DNA of 64,000 nt, from NCBI GenBank assembly GCA_029262795.1, contig JAJCYT010000036.1:241587-305586 (forward strand), written 5' to 3'. Below, in pieces: positions 8,745-17,381 of the stretch; position 1 is the first letter of the stretch, and the number at the start of each line of letters is the position of its first letter. Source of the stretch: Candidatus Fraserbacteria bacterium (GTDB lineage Bacteria > Bipolaricaulota > Bipolaricaulia > RBG-16-55-9 > JAJCYT01). The translations under genes were made by a program, and so were the position numbers. Under the pieces are notes generated by a model. It was not told the origin of the DNA and ran no database searches. It saw nothing but the letters and a program-made list of their open reading frames with translations.

Positions 8745-8874
8745 TTTAATCACCTGAAATTGACGTTCACATAAATATGAATGTTCTTGGATATGTTAAT
8801 GTCTAATCAGCAGTCTGTCAAGCTTTGTTTGGCAATGAAAAATTTATTTGGAAGTGCAGAAGGCATGAAGGTTC

Positions 8875-8900
8875 AAGGAGGATTCGCAAAAATTCTCCTT
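8875..8900. repeat. Hairpin between divergent genes
   Basis: AAGGAGGATT and AATTCTCCTT pair as a 10-bp stem (one G-U) around a 6-nt loop. It lies in the 259-bp divergent region between the HTH regulator and nurA. It could be an operator or an mRNA hairpin; no other evidence is available. Confidence 0.35.
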
Positions 8901-8953
8901 ACGTTTATTTGATGAAGTTGGAGAAATGTAAAACCTTCACAAAGAGTCTTTTG

Positions 8954-8964
8954 TTTGCTATACT
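8954..8964 (+). promoter_or_regulatory. Extended -10 promoter of nurA
   Basis: TTTGCTATACT, identical to the string in front of the P450 gene. It lies 40-50 bp upstream of the candidate nurA starts. Confidence 0.5.
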
Positions 8965-9003
8965 CATATTGATTTTGTGATTTGTAAAACATAAATAAAG
9001 GTG

Positions 9004-10143
9004 ATGTGCGTTACAATGAGCCATACCGTTTTGCCGGAGACATTAATCGCTCAACTGATCGACAATGCCGCCACATTAGGCGAGCATCTTCATCAGGATT
9101 TCGCAAGTATTGGCGAAAAGCGCGAACAGCTTCGTGCGCAGTTGTTGGATGAAGACATGATTTTTGATGTCGAAGCAAAATACCCACCGGCTCGACAAGT
9201 GTTTACGATTGATGGCGCTCATATTGCTGAGGTTGATCGTGGCAGTGCGTACTCCATCTCCTGTGCTGTTCGTGTGGGTGAAAAGCTTGAAGAGAATGAT
9301 CAGGCATCCACCTTATCCATTTTGCCGCATGTTGCCTGCCTGACTCAGTTATCCGCAGGCTTGATGATGATGCACGAAATCATGTTGTCGGTTCAGGTAG
9401 TCGAACAGTTTCCAAATGCAATTTGTTTGATTGACGGTGGACGCATCAACTCCATCATCCACATCAATCAGTTTTATTCCGGCATCGAGCGCGATTTGCC
9501 AAAACAGCTTGGCTATTGGCGTGAGCAATTTGAAGAATCTCCAGATCGGGAGCCAGGACGAACGCTGGCTGCATTTGAAAGTCGGGACTGGCTCACGCCA
9601 TATCTGCTCAGTCCAAGAATTGTGGGCAATCTCAAGTTGGTCACAACGACCACGCTGGTTGAAAATTACATGACCCACTGGGTTGGTCGATTCGATGACA
9701 AGACCTTTGCTTCACTGGTTTTAGAAGCCAGCGAAGCCTTGCAGCCCGTATCAGCAAACATACCGGACCGGCCTTACCACGTCAGCACCGCGTATCCATT
9801 TTATGAGGAAGTCAATGAATCGGCACAGTGGATCACAATTCCTGGTGACAAACATCAGTTGCATCATCTGTATTATCGACCAGATGCGGTGCATGGTGTG
9901 TTCAAAATTGAAATGAATCGGACATTTTTAGACAACGAGCCGGAAGTCGGCTCACTGCTTTCCTGGTGGCTGCATGACACGATGTCGCCGGATTTGCAGG
10001 AACCTTACCGTTTTTACGTGGCGGATCGATTTGCAAAGTCCGCTGTTTCAGTGGCAAAAAACGCATTGAAAGAAGTTGCAAGGCGCGATATGGAACTGGC
10101 CTCTTGGGCTTGGTTTTTCAGCCAGCCGTATCGCACCGAGTAA
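9004..10143 (+). CDS. nurA: NurA-like nuclease domain protein
   Basis: About 380 residues, assigned to the NurA family from motifs and context. NurA is a Mn2+-dependent 5'-3' single- and double-strand nuclease that works with the HerA translocase in end resection. Visible marks are a first acidic strand FTIDGAHIAEVDRGSAY (IDG is the usual motif I), a second acidic strand ICLIDGGRINSI, and a C-terminal PYRFYVADRFAKSA resembling the YP..L..AH..A segment of NurA. Overall similarity looks distant, so the call rests largely on the HerA gene 125 bp downstream. Possible starts are GTG 9001, ATG 9004 and ATG 9016; the ribosome site AAAGG favours none clearly. Confidence 0.65.
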   Translation: MCVTMSHTVLPETLIAQLIDNAATLGEHLHQDFASIGEKREQLRAQLLDEDMIFDVEAKYPPARQVFTIDGAHIAEVDRGSAYSISCAVRVGEKLEENDQASTLSILPHVACLTQLSAGLMMMHEIMLSVQVVEQFPNAICLIDGGRINSIIHINQFYSGIERDLPKQLGYWREQFEESPDREPGRTLAAFESRDWLTPYLLSPRIVGNLKLVTTTTLVENYMTHWVGRFDDKTFASLVLEASEALQPVSANIPDRPYHVSTAYPFYEEVNESAQWITIPGDKHQLHHLYYRPDAVHGVFKIEMNRTFLDNEPEVGSLLSWWLHDTMSPDLQEPYRFYVADRFAKSAVSVAKNALKEVARRDMELASWAWFFSQPYRTE

Positions 10144-10213
10144 TTTTTTCGACAGGAGGATCGCCGAAACCACATTTGTGTGAGTGGGAGACAACTTCAG
10201 AGAGACAAGGAGG

Positions 10214-10241
10214 GACCGCAATGAAGGGATGCGGTCTGTAA
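10214..10241 (+). other. Leader hairpin with a possible 6-codon ORF before herA
   Basis: GACCGCA and TGCGGTC form a perfect 7-bp stem around a 9-nt loop. An AAGGAGG site at 10207 is followed by ATG at 10221 and a stop at 10239, giving the peptide MKGCGL inside the same hairpin. The herA start lies 28 bp further and has no good ribosome site of its own. The hairpin or mini-ORF might couple or limit herA translation; this is inference. Confidence 0.35.
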
Positions 10242-10268
10242 CGCACATCCTCTTCATTTGCTGACGCT

Positions 10269-12212
10269 ATGTCGATAATGAAACTCAAGGGCGGTTGGAA
10301 AAATCGTCGAGGAGGCGTTTTGAAGTCAGCGAACGGTCGATCATTCGAATCGAATGGTCATTCCAAGCACACAATGAATGGGAATGGTTTCTATTCCTCA
10401 CAGCAACGCGTTGAAGTCGCTATTGTTGGTTCGCCCAACTATGTGACCGAAGTTCACTTCGACGTGCGCGACACGCATTTGCAAAGCCCATTACTGGGCA
10501 CGCTGCTGACCATGGGCGTAAAGGTGCAAAGCCATCAGGGACGCGAGGAATTGCTCGTGCTGGGGCAGGTGTCGCAGATCGAAACCCAAAACCGCTGGCA
10601 CGAAGACCCTTCATTAAAGAATTACATCAAACTCCATGGTAATTTGCCGCATCTTACCGAAATTGGTGACACCACCACAGGCACCATGCAGATTGTGGGT
10701 GCCTATCGTGAAGTCCTTAAAAATGGTGAAATTGTTTATCAAAAAACAAGACTGGCTGTACCGCCTGGCAGTGGTCTAAAAGTCTATCAGGTAGACAAAC
10801 CTCTGATCGAAAAAATTATGGCCAGTGAGTTTGGCTACAGCTATCTGGGCAATTTCTACGGAACGCTCGATGTGCCTGCCCCCGTCCTGGTTCGACACTT
10901 CGGTGGTTTTGATGAAATGGGATCTGGTGAAGCTTACATGGGTGGCGTGTTTGGTCCCAGTGGCAGTGGTAAAAGTGTGGTCGCAGCTTCGTTGATTGCA
11001 ACCTGGGCGCACAATCCGCAAATGGGTCTTTTAATCCTTGACCCGCAAAGTGAGTTTTCCACCAACGATTTTGGTACAGGCACAGGGTTTGATTTTAATT
11101 TCCATGAGATGCTGATTCGCTTTAGCAATGGAAAATTCAAACCCAAACAGCACATCATTAGCCTCGATCAACTTTGCCTCGAAGGCTCGGAGATGTTTGT
11201 TCAGGTGTTGGTTGAAAAGGGATTTTTCAAATCTCTCGGTGTTTCAAAACAAAAAGAAGCAGACGCAGCAGAATATGCCACGCAGCTTTTGGTCGAACTG
11301 GATAAACAAAAACTGTGGGAAACCATCATGGACTGGGACAAGATCAATCGTCTCGATGTGCAATTGAACGAGCGCATCAAATCATCGTTTTCCGAACTGT
11401 TCACTCGGCAGATTGCCAATGCCTATGCGATTAAAGGCCGTGAAGATTATTCCACCAAGTTCTTTGAAAGCTGGCATGGCCCCAATTTCAATCTGAGCCA
11501 GATCTGGAATGAAACGGTTCAATTGTTCAGTCCCATTGATAAACAAGGCCGAACGCGAATCAGCATCCGTAAAGTGCTTCAGGACACGATTTTGAATGGA
11601 AAAATCCGCATTCTCGATCTCAATCCACAACGCATCCAGATGAGCCAGCGCTTCAAGCTGTACCTGATGGATTTCGTGTTCCGCAAACTGCGTCAGATTT
11701 CACACATGCACTACCGTGATGCGGACAAGCAAAAGAGCAATTGTTTGATCGTGCTCGATGAAGCAGGTCGCTTCATTCCACAAAACCCAGGCAACGACGA
11801 CATGCTTCGTCGTCTTTGCAAAGTGCTCACCGACAGCACCAAAGAGTTGAGAAAAATGCGTTGCGGTTTCATGTTCATCACGCAAACGTTGGCAGAAATT
11901 CAAAAGGAAATTTTCCGCAATTTACACTTCCGTATCTACGGTGTGGGCCTCGGTGTAGGGTCTGATGCCGACCATATTCGTTCGCGCGAAGGCGATGACG
12001 CCTTTGAACTCTATCGCTCTTTGCCCGATCCGCGATTGAGTGGCACGTACTCTTTCATGATCGCAGGTGTGCTGATTGCATTGGGAAGCTCAGGTCGCCC
12101 AATGGTGATCGAAGGTTTCCCCAGTGGACAGGCTTTGCTGGAAGCCAACGCACACATTGCCCATTCAGTCAGAGAACCTACCTTGGCAGGCATCGAGGAC
12201 ATCGTTCTTTAA
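10269..12212 (+). CDS. herA: HerA-like DNA translocase ATPase
   Basis: A 647-residue FtsK/HerA superfamily ATPase. An N-terminal beta-rich HAS-barrel-like region (about 45-200) precedes the Walker A motif GPSGSGKS (229-236). Then come ILDPQSEFS, a helical insertion (about 290-470), the Walker B CLIVLDEAGRF (about 493-503), and an Arg-rich ELRKMRCGFMFITQ segment typical of HerA sensor and arginine-finger strands. HerA forms hexamers that pump duplex DNA and stimulate NurA. The neighbouring nurA-like gene makes that role likely here, in double-strand break processing or in a HerA-based defence complex. It starts at ATG 10269; a second in-frame ATG follows at codon 4. Confidence 0.85.
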   Translation: MSIMKLKGGWKNRRGGVLKSANGRSFESNGHSKHTMNGNGFYSSQQRVEVAIVGSPNYVTEVHFDVRDTHLQSPLLGTLLTMGVKVQSHQGREELLVLGQVSQIETQNRWHEDPSLKNYIKLHGNLPHLTEIGDTTTGTMQIVGAYREVLKNGEIVYQKTRLAVPPGSGLKVYQVDKPLIEKIMASEFGYSYLGNFYGTLDVPAPVLVRHFGGFDEMGSGEAYMGGVFGPSGSGKSVVAASLIATWAHNPQMGLLILDPQSEFSTNDFGTGTGFDFNFHEMLIRFSNGKFKPKQHIISLDQLCLEGSEMFVQVLVEKGFFKSLGVSKQKEADAAEYATQLLVELDKQKLWETIMDWDKINRLDVQLNERIKSSFSELFTRQIANAYAIKGREDYSTKFFESWHGPNFNLSQIWNETVQLFSPIDKQGRTRISIRKVLQDTILNGKIRILDLNPQRIQMSQRFKLYLMDFVFRKLRQISHMHYRDADKQKSNCLIVLDEAGRFIPQNPGNDDMLRRLCKVLTDSTKELRKMRCGFMFITQTLAEIQKEIFRNLHFRIYGVGLGVGSDADHIRSREGDDAFELYRSLPDPRLSGTYSFMIAGVLIALGSSGRPMVIEGFPSGQALLEANAHIAHSVREPTLAGIEDIVL

Positions 12213-12337
12213 AAATATATTGCAATTGTCTTTGACGCATCATCCATCAAAACCATGCTCTTGACTCTTGTATTGTGCGAGGGTTTATCATTCATTTGAT
12301 ACCAATAGATCTCAGTTTTACGAAAGTTGAATATCAA

Positions 12338-13375
12338 ATGAAGTTGATCTTTAGGTTTACGCTGACGGTGTTATTGTTTGTTGTGGCTTCATGGAGTTTG
12401 TTTGGCCAAACGAGAGAAGTTCGCTTTGATGTGGATATCAACACAGCGCTGATTCGCCCCGGTCCACTGGGTGATCTTAGCACACGCTTTACCAATGCAG
12501 GCGCGGTGATACATCACAATGGTATGTTTCATATGTTTCGGGCAGCGTTTTCCACATGGGGGACAGTTGCCAATGTGGATCACATGATTTCATCCGATGG
12601 GTTGGGATGGATATCTCCTCAGCAAGCGCCTGTTTTTACACATCATCAAGTGCCGTTTGATGCAATGGCTTTGCCAACCAGCGTGATTGTTGAAGCAGAT
12701 GGCACGTGGGTGCTCTATTTTTTCCTGGTGCCTCATTCTGGCAGTCAGGATCAGGGTGTTGCTCGGGCAACGGCCCCTCAGCCTGAAGGCCCCTGGGTCA
12801 TGGATGCCGAAACTGTGCTCAATGTGGGTTCCAGGGGTGAGTGGGATTCGCTTGCGCTGCCTGCGCCCCGCGTGGTGAAAATTGAATCCCAGTATTTCAT
12901 GTACTACGGCGGACAGCAGGATAGAAGTGGCGATACTTTAATTGGATTGGCCACTTCAGAAGATGGTGTTCATTGGATCAAATACGATGACCCTTCAACC
13001 GCCGAAGCCCCTTTTGCGGAAAGTGATCCTGTCTTTTTTCCAGACACCGAAGCAGCACCCTGGGAGAACCCTCGAGTTGTTCAGGACCCTCGTGTGGTGC
13101 GAACGCCGGATGGTTTGGTCATGCTTTACAGTTCTTATAACGGATTCAGACCACATACCGCGCATCCTTATGGATTGGCCGTCAGTGATGATGGTATTCA
13201 CTGGGAAAGGATTTCAGATTCCCCTGTCTTTACAGGGCGGGATGTTGGCAATCGAGTGACGTGGTTTCACGAACTTGCTTATGCTGATGACACTTATTTT
13301 ATGTATGTTTCCATTGCCGAAGCAGGCGGTGGCACAAGTATTTATGGCGGCACTTACAATGGGCCTCTCAGGTAA
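12338..13375 (+). CDS. Secreted glycosidase-like five-bladed propeller protein
   Basis: A 345-residue protein with a clear signal peptide (LIFRFTLTVLLFVVASWSLFGQ) beginning at ATG 12338. An upstream in-frame extension lacks signal features. The mature part repeats blade-like segments: FHMFRAAF, VDHMISSDGLGW, GIARATA-type VARATAPQPEGPW, FMYYGGQQ, IGLATSEDGVHW, VQDPRVVRTPDGLVMLYSSY and YGLAVSDDGIHWE. The repeated 'S.DG.hW' turns are typical of GH32/GH43/GH130-clan beta-propellers. Catalytic residues cannot be assigned with confidence, so it may be a sugar-cleaving enzyme or a binding protein. It stands alone, 125 bp after herA and convergent with ctaA. Confidence 0.7.
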   Translation: MKLIFRFTLTVLLFVVASWSLFGQTREVRFDVDINTALIRPGPLGDLSTRFTNAGAVIHHNGMFHMFRAAFSTWGTVANVDHMISSDGLGWISPQQAPVFTHHQVPFDAMALPTSVIVEADGTWVLYFFLVPHSGSQDQGVARATAPQPEGPWVMDAETVLNVGSRGEWDSLALPAPRVVKIESQYFMYYGGQQDRSGDTLIGLATSEDGVHWIKYDDPSTAEAPFAESDPVFFPDTEAAPWENPRVVQDPRVVRTPDGLVMLYSSYNGFRPHTAHPYGLAVSDDGIHWERISDSPVFTGRDVGNRVTWFHELAYADDTYFMYVSIAEAGGGTSIYGGTYNGPLR

Positions 13376-13396
13376 TTGTGTTCAGGCCGCCATTAT

Positions 13397-14311
13397 TTAG
13401 TTTAAAGGATGATCTGTTTTTGGCGATTGTTGCGTCAAAACAGAGTCGGCAAAAATGACAAACACAATCCAGATGAGGTCTGCGAACAGCAAGTGAATCA
13501 TTTGCATCCAAACAGGTGCTTTGAGCCAGATGTTCATCAGGCCAAAGATGAATTGGACACCTATCAGGCTGACCAAACGCCAGGATAAAATTCGATGGTG
13601 TGTGCCTATTCGATGCGCTATAAAAGCCACAAAAGCGCCCAGGAACACAGCAAGTACAGGATGCCAGACACGAAGCTCAACCAGGAAGTGATTTGTAATG
13701 CGTTCCCTGGCAACGGACACAGGAAACAACGTGTCTCCCAATGCGGTAATTGCGCCGGTCATGCCAAGAACAATCAAGCTCAACATCGACAAAAAAAACC
13801 AGAACCGTTGTTCCATTTTCCACTCCACCACAGCAGGGCCAGTGGACCACGATGCTGTAAATGTGAGTGCGCCAAGCAGCAAGAATGTATTTGCCAGATG
13901 CACGGCAATGATAATGGCCCTTGCAGCAGAGCTGTTTTCTGCCACCAGTTCAAACAGCACCAAACCAGCGCCGACGAGGGCTTCGATTAAAATAAAGATC
14001 ATGGACCAGGTGGCGGCGAGACGAACGCGGTGTCCAGGCATAAAGATGCGAAATGCCCAAATGACCAATCCCAACACGAGCAACAAAGCAATGCCGCTGC
14101 TGGCGCGATGGGCAAATTCGATTATGGTTTCAATTTGATTGGTCAGGGGAATCACTTCGCCCTGGCAAGTTGGCCAATTTGCGCCACAGCCCGCGCCTGA
14201 TCCTGTGGCACGCACCAATGCACCCCAGAGAATCACCAGCACATTGTAGCCCAGCGTGATCCAGGCAAATCTGGAAAATAGAGTAACTTTGTTTTGCTGA
14301 GTTGCATTCAT
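13397..14311 (-). CDS. ctaA: Heme A synthase (COX15/CtaA)
   Basis: A 304-residue integral membrane protein with eight hydrophobic helices. It matches CtaA, which oxidises the heme O methyl group to formyl to make heme A for aa3-type oxidases. The first loop ATGSGAGCGANWPTCQG contains the conserved Cys pair. Candidate heme His residues are in EFAHRASSG, IAVHLANTF, RVWHPVLAVF and MIHLLFAD. The length is right for the Bacillus-type enzyme. No cytochrome oxidase genes are adjacent. It implies the organism respires oxygen with a heme A-containing terminal oxidase. Confidence 0.93.
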   Translation of the reverse strand: MNATQQNKVTLFSRFAWITLGYNVLVILWGALVRATGSGAGCGANWPTCQGEVIPLTNQIETIIEFAHRASSGIALLLVLGLVIWAFRIFMPGHRVRLAATWSMIFILIEALVGAGLVLFELVAENSSAARAIIIAVHLANTFLLLGALTFTASWSTGPAVVEWKMEQRFWFFLSMLSLIVLGMTGAITALGDTLFPVSVARERITNHFLVELRVWHPVLAVFLGAFVAFIAHRIGTHHRILSWRLVSLIGVQFIFGLMNIWLKAPVWMQMIHLLFADLIWIVFVIFADSVLTQQSPKTDHPLN

Positions 14312-14562
14312 AGCAGCCCAATTCTACTCGATATAGAAAAAGATGCTAGAAAGTGAAAAAGTGTCGATTTTGAGGGCTTTTCTTGGCTCATTTGCCGAAA
14401 TATCCGACATGATGACAATGAAGGTGTTTTGCAATTTAGCAAGACAAAAACAACCTATGGAAGCGGCAAAACGAAACGTTTGTTAGGTCAATTACTTTAA
14501 AAATTCTCAAATTTTGCTTTAATAGAAAGTGACGTTCATCTCACTTTTGAAAGGAGGTTCGT

Positions 14563-14910
14563 ATGGCCCTCTCTACGAACTTTCACGATGATAGCTTCGA
14601 CTGTCGGACGGCATTGAAGACCCTTAAAGACTTGTTGCGTTGGCTGTCCCTGCGCCAGAGTTGGGAAGAAACAATCCATATGTCAGAGTGTGACAGCGTG
14701 GCCAAAACATGGGATCTTTTCTCTCATCAGGACAATATTTACGTCGAAATTACGATGGGGATGAATGGACAATCACTGCTGCATCATTTTCCTGGGTTCA
14801 GCACTTTGCCGGTGATGCCTGGTGAGCAACAATCCAAACTGGGAATGAATCCATGTCAAGGGCAGAAATTTTACTTCGGACCCTTTTCAGAAGACATGAA
14901 CAATCTGTAA
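14563..14910 (+). CDS. Hypothetical protein, 115 aa
   Basis: A small soluble protein I do not recognise. It has a perfect AAAGGAGG ribosome site before the ATG, an apparent promoter (TTTGCTTTAAT) about 40 bp upstream, and a strong intrinsic terminator 20 bp after its stop. It is therefore a self-contained, probably well expressed monocistronic gene. The sequence has an early helix (CRTALKTLKDLLRWLSLR) and several Cys and His residues but no known metal motif. A stress, regulatory or structural role are all possible. Confidence 0.65.
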   Translation: MALSTNFHDDSFDCRTALKTLKDLLRWLSLRQSWEETIHMSECDSVAKTWDLFSHQDNIYVEITMGMNGQSLLHHFPGFSTLPVMPGEQQSKLGMNPCQGQKFYFGPFSEDMNNL

Positions 14911-14928
14911 TATCTATTGATGATCACT

Positions 14929-14960
14929 AAAGGGGCAATCCGTTGGGTTGCCCCTTTTTC
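14929..14960 (+). terminator. Intrinsic terminator
   Basis: Stem AGGGGCAA / TTGCCCCT with a loop of about nine bases, followed by TTTTTC. It closes the 115-aa gene and abuts the stop of the convergent SDR gene, so it may serve both directions. Confidence 0.85.
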
Positions 14961-15814
14961 TATTCAAGCTTTTTAAGCCATTCGGGTACCGTTGGCGCGG
15001 CTTCCTGAGCAATGTTTTTAAATCGGTTTTGAATCGCTTCTTTGCTGTTTGAATGCGTGAAAATATAGAACCGATTTTCTTCAATGGCGTCAAAAACGGT
15101 GTCGGCAACTGTTTGTGCTGACATGGCTTGATTCAAAGCCTCTTCAAAATGTTTTACAAAATCGCTGTTTGGGTCACTTTCGCTGTTTGGCGTTTTAGCT
15201 TCACGCGCCATCGTATTTTTAAAGATGGATGTGTTGACCATGCCCGGACAAAGCACAGACACACTGATTTTTGTGTTTTTAGCGGAAAGTTGCTGGTGCA
15301 GTGTTTCAGACAAAGTGACCACACCATGTTTGCTGACCATATAAGCGCCCATCATCGGGTTGCTCATTAAGCCGGCCACGGACGCTGTGTTGACAATGTG
15401 AGCCTCATTCGATTGTTCCAGCATGATGGGGACAAAAGTTTTTAAGCCATTGATCACACCCCATAAATTCACGTTAAGAATTAGCTCCCAATCCTGTGTA
15501 GGCAGCTCCCATACAGGTTTTGTTAAATCATCCAACGTATCCACACCAGCGTTGTTAAAGAGAAGGTTGATTTGGCCAAACTCAGATTGTGCCTGGTCTG
15601 CCAAAACTTTAATTTCATCAGCTTTGGCAACATCTGTAACCACTGTCAATACGTTTTTTGTGTTGAAAGATGCTTTGGTTTCAATCAACGCTTTTTCATT
15701 GATGTCGGCCAAGACTGTTTTCATCCCTCGTGCCAGGCACGCTTCAGCCAGGGCTCGACCAATGCCACTGGCAGCACCGGTCACAACAGCCACTTTGTTA
15801 TTAAAATCTTTCAT
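14960..15814 (-). CDS. SDR family NAD(P)-dependent oxidoreductase
   Basis: A 284-residue classical short-chain dehydrogenase. The Rossmann glycine motif TGAASGIG is at 12-19, followed by D37 in LADIN, NNAG at 87-90, Ser145 in NTASVAG, and the catalytic pair Tyr158-xxx-Lys162 (YMVSK). The acidic residue after beta2 suggests a preference for NAD. The extended C-terminal part (about residues 200-284) is longer than the minimal family. The substrate is unknown. It starts at ATG 15814 and is divergent from folD. Confidence 0.9.
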   Translation of the reverse strand: MKDFNNKVAVVTGAASGIGRALAEACLARGMKTVLADINEKALIETKASFNTKNVLTVVTDVAKADEIKVLADQAQSEFGQINLLFNNAGVDTLDDLTKPVWELPTQDWELILNVNLWGVINGLKTFVPIMLEQSNEAHIVNTASVAGLMSNPMMGAYMVSKHGVVTLSETLHQQLSAKNTKISVSVLCPGMVNTSIFKNTMAREAKTPNSESDPNSDFVKHFEEALNQAMSAQTVADTVFDAIEENRFYIFTHSNSKEAIQNRFKNIAQEAAPTVPEWLKKLE

Positions 15815-15950
15815 TGTGAATCAAACTCCAACAAGGGCTTCTGATGGTTGATTATATATTGCTTTGCCCAATTTGGAAGAGGACTTTTGGGGTGACTTGA
15901 CATCTCTTGCTTGAATCACCTAAATGTACTGGTCTAGGAAGGGAGACAAC

Positions 15951-16841
15951 ATGCAATTGATTGAAGGAAAAGTTGTTTCGGCAAGCGTGCTGGATCAAGT
16001 TAAAAAAGACGTTGAAATCATTAAGGAAAAACATGGCATTACGCCAGGTTTGGAAGTGGTGATTGCTGGTGATGATCCGGCATCTCAGGTTTATGTTCGC
16101 AACAAAGTTTTGAAAGCAACTGAGATGGGGATGCACTCGGCCAAGCATGAACTGAGCAATGAAACGACTCAGGAAGAAATTCTGGGCTTGGTGGACAAAC
16201 TCAACAATGATCCGAAAGTTCATGGCATTTTGGTGCAGTCGCCTCCGCCGCCTCAAATTGATGAACGGTCTGTGATTGATTCGATCAACCCGCAAAAAGA
16301 TGTTGATTGTTTCCATCCGTACAACGTCGGCAAGTTGTTGATCGGCGATGAAGATGGTTTTTTGCCCTGTACCCCCAATGGTGTGATGGCCATGTTGGAA
16401 CATTACGACATCGAAACCAGCGGCAAACATGCAGTGGTGTTGGGGCGCTCAAACATCGTTGGCAAACCGATGATGGTACTGATGTCTCGCAAAGGCAAGT
16501 ACGCCAATTCCACCGTGACCATGTGTCATTCTCGAACACAAAATCTGGAAGAAATGTGTGCCAGTGCCGACATCATTGTGGCGGCCATTGGTGTGCCTCA
16601 GTTTGTGAAGGAAAACATGGTTAAGGAAGGCGCTGTGGTCATTGATGTGGGCATCAATCGTATTGAAGATGCGTCGAAGAAAAGCGGCTTCCGCCTGGTG
16701 GGCGATGTCGATTTCGACAACGTGGCTGAAAAATGTTCTTACATCACCCCCGTCCCTGGTGGCGTTGGCCCGATGACCATTGCCATGCTGCTTAAAAACG
16801 CAGTGACTGCGTGCTGTTTGCAACATGGGATTACGCTTTAG
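15951..16841 (+). CDS. folD: Methylenetetrahydrofolate dehydrogenase/cyclohydrolase FolD
   Basis: A 296-residue bifunctional enzyme interconverting 5,10-methylene-, methenyl- and 10-formyl-tetrahydrofolate in the cytosol, feeding purine and fMet synthesis. The catalytic YVRNK is at 48-52 (Tyr48, Lys52). The substrate loop [11 protein letters not shown] and KDVDCFHP (normally KDVDGF) follow, then the NADP-binding GRSNIVGKP (165-173), AIGVPQF, DVGIN and the C-terminal [11 protein letters not shown] 15951 is chosen because GGAAGGGAG precedes it; the longer reading has no such site. The Gly-to-Cys change in the DVDGF motif is mild but unusual. Confidence 0.95.
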   Translation: MQLIEGKVVSASVLDQVKKDVEIIKEKHGITPGLEVVIAGDDPASQVYVRNKVLKATEMGMHSAKHELSNETTQEEILGLVDKLNNDPKVHGILVQSPPPPQIDERSVIDSINPQKDVDCFHPYNVGKLLIGDEDGFLPCTPNGVMAMLEHYDIETSGKHAVVLGRSNIVGKPMMVLMSRKGKYANSTVTMCHSRTQNLEEMCASADIIVAAIGVPQFVKENMVKEGAVVIDVGINRIEDASKKSGFRLVGDVDFDNVAEKCSYITPVPGGVGPMTIAMLLKNAVTACCLQHGITL

Positions 16842-16846
16842 AAATG

Positions 16847-17097
16847 ATGGAAGTTCGTTTACATCCTCATTCAAAGTCACGAATTTTAGAACGCGGTGCA
16901 ACTGAAGAAGAAGTGATTGCCACCGTACAATACGGAGAGTCTTTCCCCGCAAAGTATAATCGAGTGGGTTTCGTCGCAATTTTCCTTTTGGCCAAATGTG
17001 GAGAGGAAAAACTTACGAAACGAAGCAAATTGAAGCCTATGCGGTTCAAGAAGAAAATCAGTGGTTGGTTATTACTGTAATCACAAAGTTCTTCTAA
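16847..17097 (+). pseudogene. DUF4258-type gene interrupted by a one-base frameshift
   Basis: Reading from ATG 16847 gives MEVRLHPHSKSRILERGA, then EEVIATVQYGESFPAKYNRVGF. The frame then drifts into nonsense (AIFLLAKC...). Shifting the frame at the TTT of 16969-16971, as if one T were missing, restores FRRNFPFGQMWRGKTYETK and ends QWLVITVITKFF at a stop at 17097. Together these make one complete DUF4258-like protein of about 83 residues. DUF4258 genes often stand before DUF2283 genes, as here. It is either a real inactivating deletion or a sequencing or assembly slip in a T-run. Confidence 0.8.
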
Positions 17098-17124
17098 ACC
17101 AGGATTTCAAAAGGATGTAAAAGA

Positions 17125-17367
17125 ATGAAACTGACATATGACAAGCGCTACAACATTGCTTACATCCAAATTAAGGAAAAAGAAAAAGAGGTTGAAACCG
17201 TCCATGTGAGCGATCAACTAAATGTGGATTTGGCACCTGATGGCACTATTTATGGTATCGAACTGTTGAATGCCAATGAACAACTTCAAGATTCACAAGG
17301 GGACACACTTCAAGTCATCGATGAAGCAACGGGAAAGCAAGTCGAAGTTTCTCTTGGGCTTGCTTGA
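17125..17367 (+). CDS. DUF2283 domain-containing protein
   Basis: An 80-residue protein with the DUF2283 pattern: MKLTYDKRYNIAYIQI, then VNVDLAPDGTIYGIELLNA (here LNVDLAPDG). It is a compact beta-rich domain of unknown biochemical role. It lies 27 bp after the interrupted DUF4258 gene; this pair recurs in many bacteria and has been treated as toxin-antitoxin-like, which is unproven. The ribosome site is AAAGGATG. The intact partner beside a broken DUF4258 would fit loss of the toxin-like half, if that model is right. Confidence 0.85.
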   Translation: MKLTYDKRYNIAYIQIKEKEKEVETVHVSDQLNVDLAPDGTIYGIELLNANEQLQDSQGDTLQVIDEATGKQVEVSLGLA

Positions 17368-17381
17368 AGAATGGATTAAAC

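Noticed and set aside
15852..16430. 192-codon open frame antisense to folD
   Set aside because: A shadow of folD codon usage; low-complexity His/Asn/Phe content and no recognisable motif.
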